Shown here: piece by piece, positions 7,634 to 15,167 of the stretch | Layout: the number at the start of each line of letters is the position of its first letter | Position numbering within the stretch: position 1 is the stretch's first letter | Origin: Rhizobium sp. | GTDB taxonomy: Bacteria; Pseudomonadota; Alphaproteobacteria; Rhizobiales; Rhizobiaceae | Direction: 5' to 3' | Length of the DNA stretch: 30,592 bases | Assembly (NCBI GenBank): GCA_003527225.1 | Contig: DPXQ01000009.1 | Coordinates: forward strand, 55,355-85,946 | The notes under the pieces: model-generated | The model's input: only the letters and a program-made list of their open reading frames with translations | Told to the model about the DNA's origin: nothing | Databases searched by the model: none | Position numbers and translations under genes: made by a program

Positions 7634-8347
7634 ATGTTTGTGGCCTTGGAGCCGCGCCGCCTCTACAGGCAAGTCGCAGACCAGATACGCGCGTTGATCG
7701 CGGCGGGTGAACTGGTCGTCGGCGAACGACTTCCAGCCGAGCGCGATCTTGCCGAACGGTTTGGCGTTTCCCGTCCGACCGTGCGCGAGGCTCTGATCGT
7801 CCTCGAGGTCGAGGGCCACATTCAGATCCGCATGGGCTCGGGCGTCTATATCGGCCAAAAACCGGCAACAGTGCCCGTCATCCTGCAGGCGGATGAAGTC
7901 GATGGGCCCTTCGAGATTCTCCAGGCCCGCTGCATCGTGGAGAGCGCTATTGCCGAAGAGGCCGCCCGGCATGCCTCCCCCGAAGGCATCGCGCGGCTCG
8001 ACGAAATGCTCGCGCGGATGGAAGCGTCACTCGATCAGCCAGAGCGCGCCATCGCCGCCGACCTCGCCTTTCATGCGGCCATCGTCGACATGATCGGCAA
8101 CGCCGCGCTTCGCCACGTCACCAGCATTTTGATCGACAAGCGCACTTCGCCCTACTTCGAGAAGCTGGCAAGCTATTTCGAAGGTCCCCATACCTGGCAA
8201 AGTGCGGCCGAGGAGCACAAAGCAATCCGCGACGCCATAGCGGCCGGCGATCCGTCGGGCGCGCGCGAAGCCATGCGCCGGCATCTGACGCTGGCGCAGA
8301 AGAGATTCTCGGAAAGCTTCGGGGAGGAGCTGTCAGGAGAAGGCTGA
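7634..8347 (+). CDS. GntR family (FadR/FCD subfamily) transcriptional regulator
   Basis: This 237-residue regulator has an N-terminal winged helix at about residues 8-73 (LYRQVADQIRALIAAGEL, LPAERDLAERFGVSRPTVREAL, GSGVYIG). The C-terminal helical FCD domain spans about 85-230 and includes ADLAFHAAIVDMIGN and the late EEHKAIRDAI and MRRHLTLAQKRF helices, which carry the usual metal- or ligand-binding Asp/His residues. The ATG at 7634 follows GGGAGGATAGCG and was preferred over an in-frame TTG at 7613. FCD regulators commonly sense sugar acids or other carboxylates. Here the gene directly precedes a TRAP transporter and two sugar-acid-type dehydrogenases, so it most likely controls them and senses a hexonate or its oxidation product. 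Confidence 0.92.
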   Translation: MFVALEPRRLYRQVADQIRALIAAGELVVGERLPAERDLAERFGVSRPTVREALIVLEVEGHIQIRMGSGVYIGQKPATVPVILQADEVDGPFEILQARCIVESAIAEEAARHASPEGIARLDEMLARMEASLDQPERAIAADLAFHAAIVDMIGNAALRHVTSILIDKRTSPYFEKLASYFEGPHTWQSAAEEHKAIRDAIAAGDPSGAREAMRRHLTLAQKRFSESFGEELSGEG

Positions 8348-8352
8348 TCCTG

Positions 8353-8367
8353 CCGCGCATGGCGCGG
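8353..8367 (+). other. Short hairpin between the GntR gene and dctP
   Basis: CCGCGC and GCGCGG pair around a 3-base loop, a few bases after the GntR stop codon. There is no T-run, so it is not a classical terminator; it may damp read-through or stabilise the downstream message. Confidence 0.3.
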
Positions 8368-8409
8368 AGGGTTGGAAAGTGGAGTCTGAAATCAATTCGG
8401 GAGGAAGAA

Positions 8410-9384
8410 ATGACATTCAGATTGAGAGCAGTATTGGGCGCAACCGCGCTTGTCCTGGTATCGGCCTTGACGGCTCGTGCCGAAACAGTGCTGAAATGGG
8501 CCCACGTCTATGAAACATCGGAGCCCTTCCATACCGAGTCCGTTTGGGCTGCCGAGGAAATCGCCAAGCGCACTGAAGGCCGCTACAAGATCGACGTGTA
8601 CCCGGCCTCGCAGCTCGGCAAGGAAACCGATATCAACCAGGGCCTGAAGCTTGGCACGGTCGACATCATCATCTCCGGTTCGAGCTTTGCCGCACGCGAC
8701 TTCAAGCCGATTGGGGTGACTTACTTCCCTTACATCTTCCGTGACCCGAGCCATCTTCTGGCCTACACAAAAAGCGACATCTTCAAGCGCCTGGCCAAGG
8801 GCTACGAAGACGCGTCCGGTAATCGGATCACGGCCGTCACCTACTATGGCACGCGCCACACGACATCCAACAAGCCGATCGCGAAATGCGCCGATATGGC
8901 CGGCCTGAAGATCCGCGTTCCGGACGTTCCAGCCTACCTCGCCATGCCCCGCGCCTGCGGCGCCAATACGACGCCGATCGCCTTTGCGGAAGTCTATCTG
9001 GCGCTCCAGAACGGCACCGTCGAAGCCCAGGAAAACCCGTTGACGACGATTGAGGCCAAGAAGTTCTACGAGGTGCAGAAGAACATCGTCCTCACCGGTC
9101 ATATCGTCGACCACCTGAACACGGTCGTCTCCAAGACCCTGTGGGGCAATCTGTCGGATGCAGACAAGGCAATCTTTACCGAGGTGATGCAGGAAGCGGC
9201 AGCCCGTGCCACGAAGATTATCGAAGAGCGTGAAAACAAGCTCGTCGACACGTTCAAGGCAAAGGGCATCAATGTCGTCGAAGTCGACAAGTCCGACTTC
9301 GAAGAGACCGTGCTCGAAAAGGTTACCTTCGAGGATTTCGGGTACGACAAGGCCGATTGGGAAGCGATCCGCGCGGTGAAGTAA
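8410..9384 (+). CDS. TRAP transporter substrate-binding protein (DctP), sugar-acid type
   Basis: This 324-residue periplasmic protein has a Sec signal peptide (FRLRAVLGATALVLVSALTARA, cut near residue 22). It shows the classical DctP motifs: LKWAHVYETSEPFHTES at the start, YPASQLGKE, LKLGTVDIIISG, LKIRVPDVPAY with the carboxylate-binding arginine at residue 169, and ALQNGTVEAQENP. The ATG at 8410 follows CGGGAGGAAGAA; the in-frame upstream ATG lacks a site. It captures the substrate and delivers it to the DctQM permease encoded next. With sugar-acid dehydrogenases downstream, a hexonate is the likeliest ligand. This protein uses Sec export whereas the other TRAP binding protein in the window has a Tat signal. 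Confidence 0.93.
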   Translation: MTFRLRAVLGATALVLVSALTARAETVLKWAHVYETSEPFHTESVWAAEEIAKRTEGRYKIDVYPASQLGKETDINQGLKLGTVDIIISGSSFAARDFKPIGVTYFPYIFRDPSHLLAYTKSDIFKRLAKGYEDASGNRITAVTYYGTRHTTSNKPIAKCADMAGLKIRVPDVPAYLAMPRACGANTTPIAFAEVYLALQNGTVEAQENPLTTIEAKKFYEVQKNIVLTGHIVDHLNTVVSKTLWGNLSDADKAIFTEVMQEAAARATKIIEERENKLVDTFKAKGINVVEVDKSDFEETVLEKVTFEDFGYDKADWEAIRAVK

Positions 9385-9394
9385 CCGCGCGTCT

Positions 9395-9417
9395 CCCGGC
9401 GCCCATGGGGTGCCGGG
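9395..9417 (+). terminator. Stem-loop between dctP and dctQ (attenuator-like)
   Basis: CCCGGCGCCC pairs with GGGGTGCCGGG-type sequence through about ten pairs, one of them G-U, with an ATG loop, followed by TTT. Hairpins at this position are common in transporter operons and favour more binding protein than permease, by partial termination or by protecting the upstream message. Confidence 0.5.
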
Positions 9418-9454
9418 TTTCACCCCCTGAATTCCGCTCGTTGGAGCTTTCAAA

Positions 9455-10030
9455 ATGACAGACCAAGAACACGCGCCGACCAGTTTGGAAGAGATGGCGC
9501 ATGCTTTCGAAGAAGTGGCTGGCCCGGCCGATCTGTCGCGCTACGCGATAGAGGACTGGCTGACCTTGGCGATCTTCTGGGGCATGGCCTTTTGCGTTTT
9601 CCTGCAGTTCTTCACGCGATATGCCCTGAACAACAGCCTGGCCTGGACGGAAGAGATCGCCGCCAACTGTCTTGTCGTCATCGTCTTTCTCGGTTCGATC
9701 ATGTGCGTGCGCATGTGCCGACACATCCAGGTCGATCTGCTCTACCGCCTGATATCGCAGCGTAGCGCGCGCCTCCTGCAGGGCGTCGTGGACCTCATCG
9801 TGATCGGTTTCTTCGCCTACATGACATGGCTGATGTGGCGCTATGTGGCGGTTGTCGGCAGCGAACGTATGGTGACCGTGGATCTGCCGCGCGGCGCCGT
9901 CTTCTACACTGTGCTTGCCGCCTTCGCCCTGATGTTCCTGCGCTCCCTGCAGAACTTCGTCAAGGACATGACCAACACCAAAACGGTTCGTGAGCAGGCT
10001 GAAGAGGCCGACTTTTCGCAAGGAGTCTGA
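9455..10030 (+). CDS. TRAP transporter small permease (DctQ)
   Basis: This 191-residue membrane protein has the four-helix DctQ layout. Segments run from about residues 30-50 (WLTLAIFWGMAFCVFLQFFTRY) and 65-90 (IAANCLVVIVFLGSIMCVR), then about 105-130 (LLQGVVDLIVIGFFAYMTWLM) and 145-165 (AVFYTVLAAFALMFLRSL). The first helix ends with FFTRYALNNSLAWTEEI, the family signature (R-Y-x-F/L-N-x-x-x-x-W-x-E-E). GGAG precedes the ATG at 9455. It pairs with DctM, whose GTG start comes 3 bases after this stop. The charged N-terminal region of about 30 residues is longer than in many DctQ proteins. Confidence 0.92.
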   Translation: MTDQEHAPTSLEEMAHAFEEVAGPADLSRYAIEDWLTLAIFWGMAFCVFLQFFTRYALNNSLAWTEEIAANCLVVIVFLGSIMCVRMCRHIQVDLLYRLISQRSARLLQGVVDLIVIGFFAYMTWLMWRYVAVVGSERMVTVDLPRGAVFYTVLAAFALMFLRSLQNFVKDMTNTKTVREQAEEADFSQGV

Positions 10031-10033
10031 ACA

Positions 10034-11440
10034 GTGCTGCTTCTCATCGGTGCCTTCCTGCTTCTCATGGCGCTCGGCACGCCGGTCGCGGTTGCCATGG
10101 GCGTGGCGTCGCTGTCCTATCTCCTGGTCTACGGTGTCGCGCCGGATATCATCGCGGCCCAGCGCATGATTGCCGGCGTCGAGAGCTTTCCATTGATCGC
10201 CGTGCCCTTCTTCATCCTCGCCGGCAACCTCATGAACATCGCCGGCGTCACCGGTCGTATCTACCATTTTTCCCTGTCGCTGGTCGGCTGGATGAGGGGC
10301 GGTCTGGCGCAAGTGAACATCATCGGCTCCGTCGTTTTTTCGGGCATGTCCGGCACAGCGCTCGCGGATGCGGCAGGCATCGGCACGATCGAGATCAAGG
10401 CCATGAAGGATCATGGTTATCCTGTCGAGGCGGCGGTCGGCGTCACCGCAGCCTCGGCCACCCTCGGCCCAATCTTCCCGCCTTCGCTGCCTTTCGTCAT
10501 CTACGGCATGATGGCCAATGCCTCGATCGGCGCGCTGTTCATGGCCGGCATCCTGCCCGGCATCGTCATGACCGCGCTTTTGATGCTGACCGTCTTCATC
10601 TTTGCAAGACGCAAGGGCTGGGGTTCGGACACGCCGTTCGAGCTTCGCCGGCTGGTGGGCGCCTCGCTCGAAGTGGCCATCGTCCTTTGTTTTCCTGCAG
10701 CGATCTACCTGCTGATCATGGCCGGGCTGTCCGTCAACATCGCCGTCTTGATCGGACTAGCCGTGCTCGTCGCGCTCGACTGGTATTTCGATTTCCACGC
10801 CGTCATGGCGCTGATGACCCCGGTTCTTCTGATCGGCGGCATGACCATGGGCTGGTTCACGCCGACGGAAGCCGCGGTCGCCGCGGTGATCTGGTCGCTG
10901 TTCCTCGGCCTGGTGCGCTACCGCACGATGACCTTCAGGGCGCTGGCCAAGGCGTCCTTCGACACGATTGAGACCACGGCTTCGGTGCTCTTCATCGTCA
11001 CGGCCGCTTCCATCTTCGCGTGGTTGCTGACGGTGAGCCAGGCGGCCCAGCTGTTCTCGGACTTCATGTTCGCACTGACGGACAACTGGTGGACATTCCT
11101 CATTTTGGTCAACATCCTCCTGTTGATCATCGGCGCCATCCTCGACACGATCGCCGCGATCAGCATTCTGGTGCCAATCCTCATGCCGGTCGCCGCCCGT
11201 TACGGGATCGACCCGGTGCATCTGGGCCTCATAATAACACTGAACCTGATGATCGGACTTCTGACACCGCCGCTCGGCATGGTTCTGTTTGTCCTGTCGC
11301 GGATCTCCAGGATGTCGGTGGAGCGCACGACCTTGGCCATCCTGCCATGGATGATCCCGTTGTTCATCGCCCTCTTGCTGATCACCTTCATCCCGGCGCT
11401 CACGCTGTGGCTGCCGACGCAACTTGGCCTGATCCGTTAG
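10034..11440 (+). CDS. TRAP transporter large permease (DctM)
   Basis: This 468-residue polytopic protein carries the DctM hallmarks: GTPVAVAMGVASL in the first helix, GNLMNIAGVTGRIYHF, FSGMSGTALADAAGIG, SATLGPIFPPSLPFVIYG, the FTPTEAAVAAV loop, and LIITLNLMIGLLTPPLGMVLF near the C-terminus. About twelve membrane segments are visible. The start is a GTG preceded by AAGGAG lying inside the end of dctQ. It forms the transport channel and uses an ion gradient. At 468 residues it is somewhat longer than the usual 425-430; the extra length seems to sit in an additional hydrophobic stretch around residues 235-280. Confidence 0.93.
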   Translation: MLLLIGAFLLLMALGTPVAVAMGVASLSYLLVYGVAPDIIAAQRMIAGVESFPLIAVPFFILAGNLMNIAGVTGRIYHFSLSLVGWMRGGLAQVNIIGSVVFSGMSGTALADAAGIGTIEIKAMKDHGYPVEAAVGVTAASATLGPIFPPSLPFVIYGMMANASIGALFMAGILPGIVMTALLMLTVFIFARRKGWGSDTPFELRRLVGASLEVAIVLCFPAAIYLLIMAGLSVNIAVLIGLAVLVALDWYFDFHAVMALMTPVLLIGGMTMGWFTPTEAAVAAVIWSLFLGLVRYRTMTFRALAKASFDTIETTASVLFIVTAASIFAWLLTVSQAAQLFSDFMFALTDNWWTFLILVNILLLIIGAILDTIAAISILVPILMPVAARYGIDPVHLGLIITLNLMIGLLTPPLGMVLFVLSRISRMSVERTTLAILPWMIPLFIALLLITFIPALTLWLPTQLGLIR

Positions 11441-11447
11441 TCGATAT

Positions 11448-11469
11448 CCCGCGCGTTCCGGCGCGCGGG
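11448..11469 (+). terminator. Stem-loop after dctM
   Basis: CCCGCGCG and CGCGCGGG pair perfectly around a 6-base loop, just after the dctM stop. No T-run follows, so it may be a weak terminator or an mRNA-stability element within a continuing operon. Confidence 0.4.
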
Positions 11470-11508
11470 CCAGTCTGGACTATATGAAATGAGAAGAAAG
11501 CTTCGGAC

Positions 11509-12603
11509 ATGCTGACGCGAGTGGCACGCCTCCATGGAATACGCGATTTACGGGTTGAAACGCAGGAACTCCCGCCGATCGGCGCGGGCGAGGTCTTGCT
11601 GCGCATGGCTGCCGGCGGCATCTGCGGCTCCGATCTCCATTATTACCAAGATGGCGGCTTCGGGCCGGTGCAGGTTAGGGAGCCGATCATCGCCGGCCAT
11701 GAGGCCTCGGGCCATGTGGAGGCAGTCGGCGATGGTGTCGTCACCGTCGCGCCTGGAATGCTGGTCGCCATCAATCCGTCGCAACCCTGCGGCCATTGCC
11801 ACTATTGTAGCCTTAACCAGCCTATCCATTGCCTGTCGATGCGCTTCATGGGCAGTGCCATACGCCTGCCACACGAGCAGGGCATGTTCCGCGAACGCAT
11901 GATCGTGCCGGCGATCCAGTGCCATCCCGTCGCCGACGGGATCACGGCCGGAGAAGCCGCCTGCGCCGAACCGCTGGCGGTGTGCCTGCATGCCGCGGCC
12001 CAGGCCGGCGATCTTCACGGCGCCAGCGTCCTGGTCTGCGGCGCGGGCCCGATCGGCCTATTGACGATCGCCGCCGCCCGCCATGCCGGCGCGGCCGAAA
12101 TCGTCGCCACAGATCTGAGTGACGCGGCCCTGTCGCGCGCACCGGCCATGGGAGCGACCTCGACGATCAACGTGGTGGAAAATCCCGACGGCCTTTCCCC
12201 CTGGCAAGCGGACAAGGGCCGGTTCGACGTAGTGTTCGACTGCTCGGCGGCCGGCCCGGCGCTGCGCTCTGCCTTCGCCGCGGTGAAGCCGCGCGGCACG
12301 ATCGTCCAGATCGGCGTCACCGGAGACATCACCATTCCGCTCAACGCGCTGGTCGGCAAGGAAATCGTCTGGCGCGGATCGCAGCGCTTCGACCGGGAAT
12401 TCGCCGAGGCGGTCGCTCTCATTTCCAGCCGGGTAATCGACGTCCGGCCGATCATATCCCACAAATTTCCGCTCGAGAACGCGGTTGAAGCCTTCGAACA
12501 GGCCGGCGACCGCACCGTCGCCTGCAAGGTACAACTCACCTTTGACGGCTCCCATCGGCGGGATATTCCCACCCGAACTGGTTGCTGCCAGAGCCTGGAG
12601 TGA
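11509..12603 (+). CDS. Zinc-dependent alcohol dehydrogenase, L-idonate 5-dehydrogenase-like
   Basis: This is a 364-residue medium-chain dehydrogenase. Catalytic zinc ligands are visible as C39 (GGICGSDLHYYQDGGFG) and H64-E65 (GHEASG); structural zinc cysteines are C94, C97, C100 and C108. The NAD(P) fold shows VCGAGPIGLL. The HYYQDGGFG segment is what I associate with L-idonate 5-dehydrogenase (IdnD), which oxidises L-idonate to 5-keto-D-gluconate. It follows dctM and precedes a second zinc dehydrogenase, so it probably acts on what the TRAP system imports. The protein ends unusually: after KVQLTF, where relatives stop, about 18 extra residues follow. Exact substrate is uncertain. Confidence 0.83.
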   Translation: MLTRVARLHGIRDLRVETQELPPIGAGEVLLRMAAGGICGSDLHYYQDGGFGPVQVREPIIAGHEASGHVEAVGDGVVTVAPGMLVAINPSQPCGHCHYCSLNQPIHCLSMRFMGSAIRLPHEQGMFRERMIVPAIQCHPVADGITAGEAACAEPLAVCLHAAAQAGDLHGASVLVCGAGPIGLLTIAAARHAGAAEIVATDLSDAALSRAPAMGATSTINVVENPDGLSPWQADKGRFDVVFDCSAAGPALRSAFAAVKPRGTIVQIGVTGDITIPLNALVGKEIVWRGSQRFDREFAEAVALISSRVIDVRPIISHKFPLENAVEAFEQAGDRTVACKVQLTFDGSHRRDIPTRTGCCQSLE

Positions 12604-12657
12604 CCTCATCAACGGCGAGCTGAAAACCCTCACCTCCACTGCATACAGGAACATCCC

Positions 12658-13668
12658 ATGAAAGCGCTCGTTTGCGACAAACCCGGCCACCTCTCATACG
12701 TCTCCCGGCCCGAGCCCGTTCGCGGTGGGGACGAGGTTCTGGTGCGCATCCGCCATGTCGGCATCTGCGGTACCGATTTCCACATCTTCGCCGGCAAGCA
12801 TCCCTACCTCGAATATCCGCGTGTGATGGGCCATGAGCTTTCCGGCCTGGTCGAGGAGACGCCGGCCGGCAGCAAGCTGAAGAAAGGCGAACCAGTCTAT
12901 ATCGTTCCCTACCTGTCCTGCGGTGCCTGCCAGGCCTGCCGCAAGGGTCTGACCAATGCCTGCTGCAACATTCGCGTGCTCGGCGTTCACTGCGACGGCG
13001 GCATGGCCGAATATGTCTGCGTTCCCGAGCAGAATGTCGTGCCGACCGGCGGCATTCCGCTAGAGGACGCAGCAATGATCGAGTTCCTGGCAATCGGCGC
13101 CCATGGCGTGAAGCGTGGCAGCATCGGTGCACAGGATCGCGTGCTGATCACCGGCTCGGGCCCGATTGGCATGTCGGCGATCATCTTCGCCAAGGCCCGC
13201 GGCGCCCATGTGACCGTTATGGACACCCGCGAGGACCGCCTGGCCTTCGCCGTTGAGCAACTGGGGGCAGATGAATCCCTAATCGCCGATGACCATGCGG
13301 AAAGCGAGGCCGAACGCCGGACCGGTGGTGAATGGTATGACGTCGTCATGGACGCCACCGGCAATGCGGCGCCCATGCAGCGAGGCTTCAATTTCCTGAA
13401 CCATGGTGCGCGCTACGTGCTGCTCTCGGTCGTTCGGCAGAACATCACCTTCGCCGACCCCGAGTTCCATAAGCGGGAGGCAACGCTTTTTGCCAGCCGC
13501 AACGCGCAACCCGACGACTTCGCCGAAGTCGTGCGTCAGGTCGAGGCCGGCCATGTGCCGACCCGGGTGCTCAACACCCACCGGGGTCGGCTGGAAGACG
13601 GGGTGGAACTGTTCTCTGAATGGTCGCGCCCGGAAGCTGGCGTGATCAAGGCGATCCTGGATATGTGA
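12658..13668 (+). CDS. Zinc-binding dehydrogenase, L-galactonate 5-dehydrogenase (LgoD)-like
   Basis: This is a 336-residue medium-chain dehydrogenase. The catalytic zinc is held by C37 and H59-E60 (VGICGTDFH, VMGHELSG) with a third ligand probably in the IEFLAIGAHGV segment. Structural zinc cysteines are C88, C91, C94 and C102. VLITGSGPIGMSAI binds NAD. FADPEFHKREATLFASRNA matches the corresponding region of E. coli LgoD (YjjN), which oxidises L-galactonate to D-tagaturonate; overall resemblance extends along the protein. It lies 54 bases after the IdnD-like gene and closes the GntR-TRAP cluster. Related sugar-acid dehydrogenases such as fuconate or gluconate types cannot be excluded. Confidence 0.83.
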   Translation: MKALVCDKPGHLSYVSRPEPVRGGDEVLVRIRHVGICGTDFHIFAGKHPYLEYPRVMGHELSGLVEETPAGSKLKKGEPVYIVPYLSCGACQACRKGLTNACCNIRVLGVHCDGGMAEYVCVPEQNVVPTGGIPLEDAAMIEFLAIGAHGVKRGSIGAQDRVLITGSGPIGMSAIIFAKARGAHVTVMDTREDRLAFAVEQLGADESLIADDHAESEAERRTGGEWYDVVMDATGNAAPMQRGFNFLNHGARYVLLSVVRQNITFADPEFHKREATLFASRNAQPDDFAEVVRQVEAGHVPTRVLNTHRGRLEDGVELFSEWSRPEAGVIKAILDM

Positions 13669-13739
13669 CTACGTCTCCGGTGTGTGGCATTCAAGATCAT
13701 CGTCACGCTCCACGTCAAATGGCGCGCCGAGATGGATGG

Positions 13740-14319
13740 TTAGGGTCCGACGACGGGTCCCGGTGCGACCGCTTCACACCAGAAACCACGGTCCTCGTAG
13801 TCCATGGATGCCCGCGAGGTGGAAGGCCTCGCGCCGTTCGACGCATGTGCCGCATCGCCCGCACTGGTGTTCTCCGCCTCTGTAACAGGACCATGTCAGC
13901 GTGAAAGGTGTGTCGTGGCGCGCGCCGTCCTTGACAATCTCTGCTTTCGGCACGGTCACATAGGGTGCATAGAGGCGAATGTTCGCATGACCTTCAAGCG
14001 TGTGGTCGTGCATGCGCTGGAACGCGTCGATTAAGCCCGGACGGCAATCGGGATAGATAAAGTGATCGCCGCCATGAGCAGCCGTCGCCACGGCATCCAC
14101 CTTGCGGGCGCCGGCAATGCCGAACTCGATCGCTAGCGTGATGGTGTTGCGGTTCGGCACGACTGTGATCCTCATGCTCTCCTCCGCCTAGTGACCATCA
14201 GGAACATCTACGTCATCGGTAAGCGTCGAGCCGGACCGGTTGCGGCCAACGGTGCGGATGTCGACGATGTCATGGGGAACTTTGAGGCACTCGGCACAAG
14301 CACTGGCAAAGTCCAGCAT
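13740..14319 (-). pseudogene. queC: queC (7-cyano-7-deazaguanine synthase) remnant with three lesions
   Basis: Minus-strand translation from 14319 reads MLDFASACAECLKVPHDIV, then DIRTVGRNRSG and LTDDVDVPDGH. It meets a TAG at the codon before AEESMRITVVPNRNT, then continues HGGDHFIYPDCRPGLIDAF, RLYAPYVTVPKAEIV, TWSCYRGGEHQCGRCGTC and VERREAFHLAG. A frameshift near 13805 moves the expected C-terminus (MDYEDRGFW) into another frame. The zinc cysteines survive, but the N-terminal third with the SGGLDS ATP-binding loop is missing upstream of 14319. QueC makes the preQ0 precursor of queuosine. The part from 14175 to 13774 is still open, but without the ATP loop it cannot be an active synthase. Confidence 0.88.
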
Positions 14320-14478
14320 TGTGAACAGAAAACTTGCAAAGATTTGGTCGTGTTCGAGCGGTCAGTGATGCCATTGCTCGTCAACTATGCACTTTGTTTC
14401 GCTCGACAGCTCATCCTGTCCGCTACCGAAATCCGACCGATCCCCCCTCCGGTAGATGGGGTATCGGTCCGGCGCTAA

Positions 14479-14772
14479 TCACCCGTAATGCCACTTGGGT
14501 TTGGGCAAGGTTCCATGAAACCGAACGCCTACTCTTTGTCGCTGGCGCCAACAGAGTTCACATGAATAGGCAGTACCGTCCGTCGGCACATAGAGAAGAA
14601 ACGAACCAGGCAATGCCGCATATTCGTCGATTGTTAGCTCGGCGCCTTCGGCGTGCATGTTTCGCACCGTGCAGGTGATCTCTGAATTGGTAGCGCTTAT
14701 GATGATGGTCGCGCGTTTCAGAACGCGGGGCCGATGAGCCCGAGGAGGTTTAGGTACAACTGTGTCTTCCAT
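14479..14772 (-). CDS. Small PilZ-domain protein
   Basis: This 97-residue protein is essentially a single PilZ domain. RxxxR is present as R16-VLK-R20, followed by TIIISATNSEITCTVRNMHAEGAEL and the closing strand QRQRVGVRFHG. PilZ domains bind cyclic di-GMP through RxxxR and [D/N]xSxxG; here the second motif reads N38-M-H-A-E-G43, with histidine in place of serine, so binding may be weak or lost. The start has no strong ribosome-binding site. The gene has no co-directional partner except the queC relic downstream. It could be a stand-alone effector, for motility or surface growth, but nothing here shows which. Confidence 0.72.
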   Translation of the reverse strand: MEDTVVPKPPRAHRPRVLKRATIIISATNSEITCTVRNMHAEGAELTIDEYAALPGSFLLYVPTDGTAYSCELCWRQRQRVGVRFHGTLPKPKWHYG

Positions 14773-15167
14773 TGTTTCAAATTAGCATCCAATGCTTGGC
14801 GATTTATTTACGTCGCCGGAATGCTGCCATTTCGCCGGACTTGTCAGCTATTGATCCAGACATCATTGGCGGATCAGGCCCGGCGCGGAATTGCGCGAAA
14901 TTCGACGGCGGCTAAAAAACCGACCACGTGGCGGCGCAATAGTCGGCCGTTCGTGGCGCGCGGCATTAAACGCCGGGAGGGCGTAGTCAGTTCCACCGTT
15001 CGAGCCAATGGCTTCAAGGTCGCGCTCTCTGACGACGGCAGCGACGAGATATTCGTTTGGTACGACCTTTTCAAAACCACGAACGACCGTTACGGCCCCT
15101 CTACCACACCGATCTTCAGCGGACGGATCGAAGCAGCCAGGCGATGTCGCCCGGCCGAACGTTGCTA
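14773..15167. other. Stretch without a recognised gene
   Basis: Open frames exist on both strands, the longest on the plus strand, but none has a recognisable domain or good ribosome-binding site. The plus-strand frame also runs into the opposing GAF gene. The stretch is less GC-biased and less codon-like than its neighbours, which fits decayed or foreign DNA. Confidence 0.4.

Noticed and set aside
8392..10414. Long minus-strand open frames opposite the TRAP genes
   Set aside because: They are antisense to three clear TRAP genes and contain low-complexity His/Asp/Arg-rich sequence typical of mirror frames.
13774..14175. Functional 133-residue QueC
   Set aside because: The ATP-binding N-terminal part is absent and the 3' end is frameshifted; it is a pseudogene fragment.
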